The notes under the pieces: generated by a model
Databases searched by the model: none
The model's input: the letters and a program-made list of their open reading frames with translations, nothing else
Told to the model about the DNA's origin: nothing
Assembly: GCA_943371535.1 (NCBI GenBank)
Contig: CALRVE020000002.1
Coordinates: 123,543-187,542, forward strand
Length of the DNA stretch: 64,000 nt
Source: UBA1930 sp943371535
GTDB taxonomy: Bacteria; Bacteroidota; Bacteroidia; Chitinophagales; Chitinophagaceae
Reading direction: 5' to 3'
Made by a program: the position numbers and the translations under genes
Shown: in pieces, positions 35,260 to 42,492 of the stretch
Numbering within the stretch: the first letter of the stretch is position 1
Layout of the letters: each line of letters starts with the position of its first letter

Positions 35260-35360
35260 GCTGCAATAATACATAATTTACTTAGGTATTATGCTGAAAA
35301 TGTGAAATATTTTTTAGAAAAATATTCTCGAATAAGATTTTCCTTATCTTGTAGCCAACG

Positions 35361-35399
35361 AAAATGCTTGCTGTTGAAAAACACAGTCAAGCATTTTTT
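35361..35399 (+). terminator. terminator-shaped hairpin in the leader of the ATP-grasp gene
   Basis: AAAATGCTTG (35361-35370) pairs with CAAGCATTTT (35388-35397), an inner CTGT/ACAG pair extends it, and a T tract follows to 35399. It lies only 30 bases before the ATP-grasp ATG, so it either ends upstream transcription or acts as an attenuator. Confidence 0.55.
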
Positions 35400-35428
35400 G
35401 TATCAACCAAACCTAATTCTTTGTGCTT

Positions 35429-36874
35429 ATGAATACAACAGCATTATTGCAACAATATGCACTTACCGAAGGTATTTATGATGAAATGGGCAGCACTGCT
35501 GGCGTAAGAAATCAGTATGCTCAAGTATTGGCTGCATTACAACAATTTAATGTTGCCGATTTACAACAAAAAGATAGGCTTGCTGGTGAACTATTCATGA
35601 ACCAAGGAATAACCTTCACTGTGTACAGCGATAATAAAGGCATTGAAAGAATTTTTCCGTTCGATATTATTCCTCGTATCATTACTTCGGCCGAATGGAA
35701 TCATATTGAATTAGGCATTAAGCAAAGATTAAAAGCTTTAAATCTTTTCTTAAAAGATATTTATAACGATCAGCAAATTGTAAAAGAAGGCATTGTACCT
35801 GCTGCACTCATTGCATCTTGCCCACATTATACCAGAGAAGTTTTTGGCATCAAAGTACCATACGATATTTATGTACACATCAGTGGTATTGATTTAATAC
35901 GTGGCGATGATGGTACATTTTACATTTTAGAAGACAACCTCAGAACGCCAAGTGGTGTGAGTTATATGTTAGAGAACAGAGAAGTTACCAAAAGAATCTT
36001 CCCTGAAATGCTCAACAACAATAAGGTAAAAATGGTAAGCAATTATCCATTACAATTACACGAAATTTTGTTGCAGTTGGCACCACAACAACTGTCAAAC
36101 CCAACAGCAGTCATACTTACACCGGGTATTTTTAATTCGGCTTATTACGAACATACTTTTTTGGCAAGGCAAATGGGCATTCCTTTAGTTGAAGGAAGAG
36201 ACTTGGTAGTTGATAATCATAAAGTGTACATGAAAACCACCAATGGTTTGCAACAAGTACATGTTATTTATAGACGAGTAGATGATGATTTTTTAGATCC
36301 TTTGGTATTTAAAGCCAATAGTGCATTGGGAGTTCCAGGTTTAGTAGGTGCTTATAGAAAGGGCAATGTGGCCATTGTAAATGCAATGGGCAATGGCGTT
36401 GCCGATGATAAAGCTGTGTACAATTATGTACCAGCCATGATTCAATATTATTTAAACGAAGAACCGATTTTACCAAATGTTCCTACTTATGAAATGAGTA
36501 ATGTTGACGCAAGGCAACATGTATTTGAAAACATTCATAAAATGGTGATTAAGCATACCAACCAAAGTGGTGGTTATGGAATGTTAATGGGCAATAGTGC
36601 CGATGAAAAAACCATTGATGAATTTAAAATTGCTGTAGAAGCCGATCCAAGAAGTTTTATTGCTCAACCGATTATTAAGCTATCAACTGTTCCATGTTTT
36701 ATTAATGGCAAGTTTGAGGCAAGGCATGTTGACTTACGTCCTTATGCTTTGTGTGGACCAACAGGTATTCAAATTGTGCCAGGTGGTTTAACTAGGGTTG
36801 CTTTAAAAGAAGGTTCGTTAGTGGTAAATTCATCACAGGGTGGTGGTAGTAAAGACACTTGGGTTATTGACTAG
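35429..36874 (+). CDS. circularly permuted ATP-grasp type 2 protein
   Basis: 481 residues from the ATG at 35429; a GTG two codons upstream is less likely. The family blocks are clear: YDEMGSTAGVRNQYAQVL near the N-terminus, RIFPFDIIPRIITSAEWNHIE near 85, YILEDNLRTPSGVSYMLENRE near 165, and a C-terminal RHVDLRPYALCG. These proteins have the ATP-grasp elements in permuted order and are predicted to ligate amino acids or peptides. The alpha-E and transglutaminase genes follow on the same strand, a set conserved across bacteria. The substrate is unknown. The last dozen residues (NSSQGGGSKDTWVID) are a flexible tail common in the family. Confidence 0.93.
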   Translation: MNTTALLQQYALTEGIYDEMGSTAGVRNQYAQVLAALQQFNVADLQQKDRLAGELFMNQGITFTVYSDNKGIERIFPFDIIPRIITSAEWNHIELGIKQRLKALNLFLKDIYNDQQIVKEGIVPAALIASCPHYTREVFGIKVPYDIYVHISGIDLIRGDDGTFYILEDNLRTPSGVSYMLENREVTKRIFPEMLNNNKVKMVSNYPLQLHEILLQLAPQQLSNPTAVILTPGIFNSAYYEHTFLARQMGIPLVEGRDLVVDNHKVYMKTTNGLQQVHVIYRRVDDDFLDPLVFKANSALGVPGLVGAYRKGNVAIVNAMGNGVADDKAVYNYVPAMIQYYLNEEPILPNVPTYEMSNVDARQHVFENIHKMVIKHTNQSGGYGMLMGNSADEKTIDEFKIAVEADPRSFIAQPIIKLSTVPCFINGKFEARHVDLRPYALCGPTGIQIVPGGLTRVALKEGSLVVNSSQGGGSKDTWVID

Positions 36875-36989
36875 ATGCTAGATGTTTGATTTTTGATGTT
36901 AAGTTTTTGGAACGAGCTGAAAAAAGGAAGTTGAACAACGAGCAACGAAAAATCGAGTAACCAGAAACTAACAACATTGCCTAATTAAT

Positions 36990-37027
36990 AACAAAGCCTT
37001 GAAGCCGATAGCTATCGGCTGTGCGAC
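36990..37027. repeat. dispersed 38-bp repeat with central 18-bp palindrome (copy B)
   Basis: This contains AGCCGATAGCTATCGGCT at 37003-37020 and matches the reverse complement of 3954-3991 at 37 of 38 positions. The rest of the 291-bp spacer (36875-37165) has a 16-bp palindrome TTGATTAATTAATCAA at 37095-37110 and an AAACTTTAAACG-type low-complexity stretch before the alpha-E gene. Confidence 0.75.
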
Positions 37028-37165
37028 GCCAGTAAAGATGCCATGAAAAACAAAAGTTCGGCTAATAAAAAATATAACTAAGAATAGTATTTGCTTGATT
37101 AATTAATCAACTATGTTTCTTAAACATTAAACTTTAAACGTTCAACCTTAAACGTTACTAAATAT

Positions 37166-38107
37166 ATGCTAAGTAGAATTGCAGATTCATTGTTTTGGTT
37201 AAATCGTTACATGGAAAGAGCCGATGGCTTAATACGTGGCACTAAAACACATTATATATTAATGTTAGATAAAGGGGTAAATCAAAACCTTAGCTGGAAG
37301 CCCATGTTAGAATGTTTTACCCATTCAACTGCAGATGAAATTGCCGTTTTAAAAGACGATACAGAACAAACTTTACATAAATTATTGTTAGACGCTAGCA
37401 ATAGCAACTCTTTAAAAGCAATGGTTGCTCGTAGTAGAGAAAATGCAAGAGGTGTACAAGATCATATTACTAAAGAAGTATGGGAACATGTGAATCAGTT
37501 GTTTCATAGCGTTAATAATTTATCGCCCGATTTACAATTAAAAGGTTTTGAAGCCATTGCTACTATTGAATCTTTAGAACAAGGCTGTGTTTTATATAAT
37601 GGTGTATCTGACACAACCATGCCTCGTGGCTTAGGTTGGAGTTTTATGAACTTAGGCAGGTATATTGAGCGTTGTGTATTGACTATTGAAATGACCAATA
37701 AATATTTTGCAGAGATTGATTATAATTTAGATGAAGAAAAAGATATACTGCAATGGCGACCATTACTGCTATCGTTAAGTGGATATGAATTGCATTTAAA
37801 ATCTTATAGAAGCAATAATCATAACCACAATGCATTGCATCAAGTGTTGTTTAATGAGAATTTCACTAGAAGTGTTTTATATACTTTAAAACGTTTAGAT
37901 AAATATTTTAATGATGCTGTAAAAAACAATGCTGCTGCCGAAACAAAAACACTTTCTAAACAATTAGGACGTTTAGTGAGCAAAATAGAATATGCTGATT
38001 TTGAAGCTCTAAATCAGAAAAGTTTACAAGAATTTTTATTTTCCACCAGAAAAGAGTTAATTGCCTTCAGTAACCAATTGGCAAAGCAGTTTTTCTCTTA
38101 TTCTTAA
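37166..38107 (+). CDS. alpha-E domain-containing protein
   Basis: 313 residues, almost all helical. The start MLSRIADSLFWLNRYMERADGLIRGTKTHYILMLD is the alpha-E signature, and the GWSFMNLGRYIERCVLTIEMTN block near residue 155 repeats it in the second half. Alpha-E proteins are of unknown activity and nearly always travel with the circularly permuted ATP-grasp gene, as here; the transglutaminase gene starts 10 bp downstream. The set has been proposed to make or attach a peptide. The protein is probably cytoplasmic. The 291-bp gap from the ATP-grasp gene is unusually wide for this set. Confidence 0.93.
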   Translation: MLSRIADSLFWLNRYMERADGLIRGTKTHYILMLDKGVNQNLSWKPMLECFTHSTADEIAVLKDDTEQTLHKLLLDASNSNSLKAMVARSRENARGVQDHITKEVWEHVNQLFHSVNNLSPDLQLKGFEAIATIESLEQGCVLYNGVSDTTMPRGLGWSFMNLGRYIERCVLTIEMTNKYFAEIDYNLDEEKDILQWRPLLLSLSGYELHLKSYRSNNHNHNALHQVLFNENFTRSVLYTLKRLDKYFNDAVKNNAAAETKTLSKQLGRLVSKIEYADFEALNQKSLQEFLFSTRKELIAFSNQLAKQFFSYS

Positions 38108-38117
38108 ACAACAACTA

Positions 38118-39068
38118 ATGCCTGTTTTCACGATACACCACATCACTAAATACGAATACGATAGAGCAGTAAAAGAAAGTAGTAACGAAATAAAAATATA
38201 TCCCTACTTATGTAATGAGCAAGAGATTTTACAACATGATGTTATCATAACCAACCATCCAGATGTATATGTTTTCACAGATTATTGGGGCAATAGAATT
38301 GGTTTATTCAACGTGTTATCACCACATAAAGAAATGACAATTGATAGTAGATTGGTTATTAGAACTACACAATCTTCTCAATTAAAAATAAATTTTCACA
38401 GCACTTGGGAAGATTTAAAAAATGAAATTGGCAACAACCTTTTGTACCTTGAACTAAGCCAAGCCGATACCATAAAAAGTCAATCGCAAATTGATGAAAT
38501 TATACTCACCCTTCATCCTGAAAATAGAAGTATAGCAGCAGTTGTAGAAGCTTGCAGTGAACTTATTTATAAGCAGTTTAAATACATTAAAGGCATTACC
38601 ACTATTGAAACTACAGTTGATGAAATTTTAGAAGTAAAAGCTGGTGTTTGTCAGGATTTTGCACATTTAATGTTGCAAATTTTAAGAACTTTAAAAATTC
38701 CATCTCGATATGTAAGTGGTTATATATGCCCCAATAAAAATGGCATGAGAGGAGAAGGTGCAACACATGCATGGATTGAAGCCTATATTCCTGGATTTGG
38801 TTGGGCTGGTATAGATCCAACCAATAATGTTTGGGCTACCAATCATCATGTAAAATTGGCGGTAGGAAAAGATTTCAACGATTGTTCTCCTGTTAAAGGA
38901 ACTTTTAAAGGGCCGGCAAAACAACTACTATCTGTATTTGTTTCTGTAGGCTACGAAGATGGACATGTATTTGAGGATATTACCAACGTACCATTACAAA
39001 CCTTCGAAGGCGATAATAAAGATGTGTACTTTCCTGAAGACCCATTTGAAGAACAGCAACAACAATAA
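38118..39068 (+). CDS. transglutaminase-like family protein of the ATP-grasp/alpha-E set
   Basis: 316 residues from the ATG at 38118; an earlier in-frame start overlaps the alpha-E gene and is unlikely. The N-terminal bacterial transglutaminase-like domain begins MPVFTIHHITKYEYDRAVKESSNEIKIYP. The catalytic core has Cys in VKAGVCQDFAHLM, His in GEGATHAWIEAYIPGFGW and Asp in GIDPTNN, so the triad is complete. Such proteins may cleave or join amide bonds. The C-terminus is acidic and Gln-rich. A terminator follows the stop. No Anbu or 20S-type peptidase gene, sometimes part of this set, lies in the window. Confidence 0.92.
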   Translation: MPVFTIHHITKYEYDRAVKESSNEIKIYPYLCNEQEILQHDVIITNHPDVYVFTDYWGNRIGLFNVLSPHKEMTIDSRLVIRTTQSSQLKINFHSTWEDLKNEIGNNLLYLELSQADTIKSQSQIDEIILTLHPENRSIAAVVEACSELIYKQFKYIKGITTIETTVDEILEVKAGVCQDFAHLMLQILRTLKIPSRYVSGYICPNKNGMRGEGATHAWIEAYIPGFGWAGIDPTNNVWATNHHVKLAVGKDFNDCSPVKGTFKGPAKQLLSVFVSVGYEDGHVFEDITNVPLQTFEGDNKDVYFPEDPFEEQQQQ

Positions 39069-39076
39069 AACAAAAA

Positions 39077-39098
39077 CCCCGCAAATGCGGGGCTTTTT
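39077..39098. terminator. bidirectional intrinsic terminator between transglutaminase and nusG genes
   Basis: CCCCGC (39077-39082) pairs with GCGGGG (39087-39092) across an AAAT loop; T5 follows on the plus strand, and a TTTTTG run follows on the minus strand. It lies between two convergent stops, so it serves both genes. Confidence 0.85.
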
Positions 39099-39135
39099 CA
39101 TATAGCAAATGAGTTTATACTTAACTTAATTTAAC

Positions 39136-39738
39136 TTAACTTAATTTTTCTACTTGCATGTAGTTTAATTCAACTGGCGTACTTCTACCAAAAATTTTCA
39201 CTACTACTTTTAATTTCTTCTTCTCGTCATTCACTTCTTCAATAACACCATTAAAGTCGTTAAATGGTCCTTCAATAATTTTAATAGTTTCACCAACAAT
39301 AAATGGTTCACTAATACTAACACCTTGATCATTCATTTCATCTACCTTACCCAACATTTTATTTACTTCTGCCTTACGCAAAGAAATAATATTGCCTTTA
39401 GAACCTTTTCCATCGGTTAAAAAGTGCATAATGTTTGAAATGTTACTAATGTGTTGTACAATATCATCAGTCAATTTACCATCTAGTACTTCTAACATTA
39501 CATAGCCAGGAAAATAGTTTTTCTCTCTCATCACTTTCTTACCGTTTTGTACCTTGTACACTTTTTCCATTGGTAAGAAAACTTGCTTAATAATTTCAGT
39601 CCAACCACTACGAGCAATGTCTTTATCTAAATATTCTTTCACACTACGCTCTTTACCACTAACCACACGTAATACATACCATTTGGTATTGTCTTCTACT
39701 TGTGGTACAGTTATATCTTGAGCTATTATTTCTTCCAT
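39136..39738 (-). CDS. nusG: transcription termination/antitermination factor NusG
   Basis: 200 residues. The NGN domain (about 19-125) starts KWYVLRVVSGKERSVKEYL and has YFPGYVMLEV near residue 75. The KOW domain is at the C-terminus (FIVGETIKIIEGPFNDFNGVIEEVNDEKKKLKVVVKIFGR). The protein binds RNA polymerase and controls elongation, Rho action and coupling to ribosomes. It is preceded by secE 11 bp upstream in the usual order, but is followed at once by direct repeats (39119-39145) and a terminator, not by rplK. Confidence 0.97.
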   Translation of the reverse strand: MEEIIAQDITVPQVEDNTKWYVLRVVSGKERSVKEYLDKDIARSGWTEIIKQVFLPMEKVYKVQNGKKVMREKNYFPGYVMLEVLDGKLTDDIVQHISNISNIMHFLTDGKGSKGNIISLRKAEVNKMLGKVDEMNDQGVSISEPFIVGETIKIIEGPFNDFNGVIEEVNDEKKKLKVVVKIFGRSTPVELNYMQVEKLS

Positions 39739-39749
39739 TGTACTTATAA

Positions 39750-39944
39750 TTACTTAAATAAAGAATAAATCAATTTCAATAATTGGTTGCTACCTAAATC
39801 CATTACACCAACTAGTATTGTAATAATAATCGTTGCTACTAAAACAATAATAGTGCTTTGTTGCAATTGCATCCAAGTAGGCCATGTAACTTTTTCTACA
39901 AGCTCATGATAGCTATCCTTGAAATATGTTGAAATTTTATTCAT
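39750..39944 (-). CDS. secE: preprotein translocase subunit SecE
   Basis: 64 residues with one C-terminal membrane segment (about 30-52) and the conserved amphipathic region YHELVEKVTWPTWMQLQQST before it. This is the short single-TM form of SecE, a subunit of the SecYEG channel. nusG follows after 11 bp, and tRNA-Trp and tuf are upstream, as expected in Bacteroidota. A low-complexity AAACTTTAAACTTT stretch lies just upstream (39957-40018). Confidence 0.95.
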   Translation of the reverse strand: MNKISTYFKDSYHELVEKVTWPTWMQLQQSTIIVLVATIIITILVGVMDLGSNQLLKLIYSLFK

Positions 39945-39956
39945 TGTAATAATGTT

Positions 39957-40018
39957 TAAGGTTTAAGGTTTATATGCTTAAGGTTAAAAAACTTTAAACT
40001 TTAAACTTTAAACTAGTA
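39957..40018. repeat. AAACTTTAAAC low-complexity repeat
   Basis: GTTTAAGGTTTA words on one side and AAACTTTAAACTTTAAAC on the other, between secE and tRNA-Trp. The same word recurs at 37123-37158 and 51614-51640. Confidence 0.55.
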
Positions 40019-40026
40019 AAAATTAG

Positions 40027-40097
40027 CACGGGCACTAGGATTCGAACCCAGATCAAAGGTTTTGGAGACCCGTATGCTACCGTTGCACCATGCCCGT
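40027..40097 (-). tRNA. tRNA-Trp (CCA)
   Basis: On the minus strand the acceptor stem ACGGGCA pairs with TGCCCGT, the anticodon loop CTCCAAA gives CCA, and the T arm CTGGG-TTCGAAT-CCTAG is intact with one G.T pair. The discriminator is G; CCA is not encoded. It lies between tuf and secE, the usual place in this phylum. Confidence 0.95.
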
Positions 40098-40252
40098 GTA
40101 AAATACTTTTTAGCTCTTTTTAAGGAAAGATAAAAAGCATATTTTTAAGAACTTTTTAAAGAACAAAGTACCCAAGGCTTGTAACCAAAGGTACTTTGTT
40201 CGGTATTTTAAGCTTCCAAAATCACTCTTAAAGAGAAATTTGGATGCCGTTT

Positions 40253-41443
40253 TTATTTTACAATTTCAGTAACCTGACCAGCACCTACAGTTCTACCACC
40301 TTCACGGATAGCGAATTTCAAACCTTTCTCCATAGCGATAGGTTGAATTAATTTAACTGAAATGCTCACATTATCACCAGGCATTACCATTTCTGTTCCT
40401 TCAGGTAACATAACTTCTCCAGTTACGTCTGTAGTACGGAAATAGAATTGAGGACGATATTTGTTAAAGAATGGAGTATGACGACCACCTTCATCTTTAC
40501 TCAATACGTAAACTTCACCTTTGAAGTCTGTATGTGGAGTAATTGATTTAGGAGCACAAAGTACCATACCACGACGGATTTGAGATTTCTCAATACCACG
40601 TAATAATAAACCTGCATTATCTCCAGCTTCACCTCTATCTAACAATTTCTTGAACATTTCAACACCAGTAACAGTTGAAGTTAATGGTTCTTCCATTAAA
40701 CCAACTATTTCAATTCCTTCACCTACTTTAATAATACCTCTTTCAATACGACCAGTAGCAACAGTTCCACGACCAGTGATTGAGAATACATCCTCAACAC
40801 TCATCAAGAAAGGCATATCAATAGGTCTTGGAGGTAATGGAATATATTCGTCAACAGCTGCCATTAATTCTTCAATTTTAGCAGTCCATTGTGGTTCTTC
40901 AGCAATTGCACCAGTAGCAGAACCTTGGATAATTGGAGTATTATCACCATCGAAACCACGTTTAGTTAATTCTTCACGGATTTCCATTTCAACTAATTCC
41001 AATAATTCAGGATCTTCAACTAAATCTACCTTGTTCATAAATACTACAATACGAGGTACACCTACCTGACGAGCCAATAAGATGTGCTCTTTTGTTTGTG
41101 GCATAGGACCATCAGTAGCAGCAACTACTAAGATAGCACCATCCATTTGAGCAGCACCAGTAATCATATTCTTCACATAGTCGGCGTGACCTGGACAGTC
41201 AACGTGAGCATAGTGACGAGCATCAGTTTGATATTCTACGTGAGCAGTATTGATGGTAATACCACGCTCTCTTTCTTCAGGAGCTCCATCAATTTCGTCG
41301 TACTTCTTAATTACGTTACCCATACCTTTTTTAGCTAGGGTCATTGTAATAGCAGCAGTTAATGTTGTTTTACCATGGTCAACGTGGCCTATGGTACCAA
41401 TGTTTACGTGGGGCTTATCCCTCTTAAAGGTCTCTTTAGACAT
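40253..41443 (-). CDS. tuf: elongation factor Tu
   Basis: 396 residues. GTP-binding motifs: GHVDHGKT near residue 19, DCPGHADYVK near 82, NKVD near 137. The effector region ERERGITINTAHVEY is intact and the C-terminus ends GGRTVGAGQVTEIVK. It brings aminoacyl-tRNA to the ribosome. Its codon choice and GC content are slightly higher than its neighbours, as expected for a highly expressed gene. It is the first protein gene of the tRNA-tuf-tRNA-secE-nusG block; the 169-bp spacer upstream (41444-41612) carries a GTGCGACGCAAC-type repeat. Confidence 0.98.
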   Translation of the reverse strand: MSKETFKRDKPHVNIGTIGHVDHGKTTLTAAITMTLAKKGMGNVIKKYDEIDGAPEERERGITINTAHVEYQTDARHYAHVDCPGHADYVKNMITGAAQMDGAILVVAATDGPMPQTKEHILLARQVGVPRIVVFMNKVDLVEDPELLELVEMEIREELTKRGFDGDNTPIIQGSATGAIAEEPQWTAKIEELMAAVDEYIPLPPRPIDMPFLMSVEDVFSITGRGTVATGRIERGIIKVGEGIEIVGLMEEPLTSTVTGVEMFKKLLDRGEAGDNAGLLLRGIEKSQIRRGMVLCAPKSITPHTDFKGEVYVLSKDEGGRHTPFFNKYRPQFYFRTTDVTGEVMLPEGTEMVMPGDNVSISVKLIQPIAMEKGLKFAIREGGRTVGAGQVTEIVK

Positions 41444-41540
41444 TTTTATCGGTTTTTGTTGTGTTTAAAATTTACCAGCCATATTGGCCATGGTTATATA
41501 ATGTTTTGTGAACTAAGCTTAAGTACTTTCTTCAGCACCT

Positions 41541-41556
41541 GTTGCGTCGCACACTT
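41541..41556 (-). repeat. GTGCGACGCAAC repeat fragment upstream of tuf
   Basis: The minus strand reads GTGTGCGACGCAAC here, extending the GTGCGAC motif found at the ends of the 38-bp palindromic repeats at 3954 and 37021. Confidence 0.5.
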
Positions 41557-41612
41557 CAACTTTTATTTTACTATCATCTCAGTTCATTTAAAATATGTAT
41601 TCTAAATGATTG

Positions 41613-41684
41613 AGCCGTTGGTGAGAATCGAACTCACGACCTCTTCCCTACCAAGGAAGTGCTCTACCCCTGAGCTACAATGGC
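41613..41684 (-). tRNA. tRNA-Thr (GGT)
   Basis: The anticodon loop TTGGTAG is closed by CTTCC/GGAAG. The acceptor stem GCCATTG / CAACGGC has an A.C mismatch at the fourth pair (4:69); other arms are intact. It is the last of the four tRNAs before tuf. Confidence 0.92.
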
Positions 41685-41687
41685 TTA

Positions 41688-41748
41688 CTCAGAAGTACTA
41701 AAGTTTAAGTTGTGGTAGGGAAAGTACCACAACCTAAACAATTCTGAG
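41688..41748 (-). promoter_or_regulatory. nested hairpin in the Gly-Thr tRNA spacer
   Basis: GTTGTGGTA (41709-41717) pairs with TACCACAAC (41725-41733), extended by TTTA/TAAA past one mismatch. An outer CTCAGAA (41688-41694) / TTCTGAG (41742-41748) stem encloses it. It probably directs processing of the tRNA precursor. Confidence 0.55.
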
Positions 41749-41819
41749 CGGAAGACCAGGCTCGAACTGGCCACCTGAAGCTTGGAAGGCTACCGCTCTA
41801 CCAAATGAGCTACTTCCGC
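41747..41819 (-). tRNA. tRNA-Gly (TCC)
   Basis: Acceptor GCGGAAG / CTTCCGC, D arm GCTC/GAGC, anticodon loop CTTCCAA (TCC). The anticodon stem GTAGC/GCTTC has a T.T mismatch at 28:42. The discriminator is T; CCA is not encoded. Confidence 0.92.
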
Positions 41820-41823
41820 CAAT

Positions 41824-41847
41824 AATCCTAAACTTTCGTTTAGGATT
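41824..41847 (-). promoter_or_regulatory. 10-bp GNRA-loop hairpin in the Tyr-Gly tRNA spacer
   Basis: On the transcribed (minus) strand AATCCTAAAC and GTTTAGGATT pair perfectly around a GAAA tetraloop closed by C-G. The stem begins 4 bases before tRNA-Gly, and there is no U tract, so it is more likely a processing signal than a terminator. Confidence 0.6.
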
Positions 41848-41857
41848 CAAAGAACTG

Positions 41858-41940
<83 letters not shown>

Positions 41941-41949
41941 AAGATTCAG

Positions 41950-42022
41950 AGCCGAGGAAGGGAGTCGAACCCACGACCTGCTGATTACAAATCAGCTGCT
42001 CTACCAACTGAGCTACCTCGGC
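41950..42022 (-). tRNA. tRNA-Thr (TGT)
   Basis: Acceptor GCCGAGG / CCTCGGC, anticodon loop TTTGTAA (TGT) closed by CTGAT/ATCAG, T arm GTGGG-TTCGACT-CCCTT. It is the first tRNA of the block and is followed after 9 bases by tRNA-Tyr. Confidence 0.95.
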
Positions 42023-42067
42023 TTAAAAACTTTCTTATAAATGAACTTACCCCGTTTTTCGGGATGG

Positions 42068-42098
42068 CAAAGGTAATGGAAATCTAATATCAACAAAA
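42068..42098 (-). promoter_or_regulatory. promoter of the tRNA-tuf block
   Basis: On the minus strand a TTTTG (-33, 42094-42098) is followed 18 bases later by TACCTTTG (-7, 42068-42075), both matching the Bacteroidota consensus. A small CCCG/CGGG hairpin (42051-42063) lies at the predicted 5' end of the transcript, about 40 bases before tRNA-Thr. Confidence 0.6.
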
Positions 42099-42162
42099 TT
42101 CTAGAAAAGATTTTTTTTAAGTTTTTATATAAACTTGAAAAAAACTGCTGAATTGCTTGCTA

Positions 42163-42429
42163 TTAGGGCAGTTGTAAGGTATGTTTTTGTGGATTTTTAT
42201 CAGAAAAAACCAACAGAACACTATCCGATGTAATGATTTTGTTTTTCAGCTCTATACTATCGGTATAAATTTTTCCTTTCGCTTCAAATTTGTAAGTAAT
42301 GATTAGCATAGAATCGCTTACACATTTTCTTTCTACAATACTGGCTTTACCCATTTGTTCATTGTTTGTACAGGCAAAGATTGTACAACAACAAATAAAT
42401 GCAAAACCTATACGTGAACTATATTTCAT
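42163..42429 (-). CDS. small lipoprotein of unknown function
   Basis: 88 residues from the ATG at 42429; the frame extends to a GTG at 42456, but those codons run through a terminator hairpin. The signal peptide ends in a lipobox-like CTIFAC, so the protein is probably lipidated at the Cys before TNNEQ. The rest is a short polar beta-rich domain with no family I recognise. It is separated from the upstream membrane-protein gene by that terminator. Confidence 0.65.
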   Translation of the reverse strand: MKYSSRIGFAFICCCTIFACTNNEQMGKASIVERKCVSDSMLIITYKFEAKGKIYTDSIELKNKIITSDSVLLVFSDKNPQKHTLQLP

Positions 42430-42447
42430 ACTGTAAAGAAAACGAAA

Positions 42448-42467
42448 AGGCTTCACATTGGAAGCCT
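42448..42467 (-). terminator. intrinsic terminator after the cytochrome-b-like membrane gene
   Basis: AGGCTTC (42461-42467 on the minus strand) pairs with GAAGCCT (42448-42454) around a 6-base loop, followed on the minus strand by TTTTCGTTTTC. Confidence 0.75.
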
Positions 42468-42492
42468 CTTTCTTTATAAGCCAAACACTTGA

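Noticed and set aside
40650..41069. 139-codon open frame opposite tuf
   Set aside because: It is the antisense of a highly conserved gene and exists because of tuf codon usage.
42430..42456. GTG start for the small lipoprotein gene
   Set aside because: The extra codons come from the terminator of the upstream gene and would precede the signal peptide.
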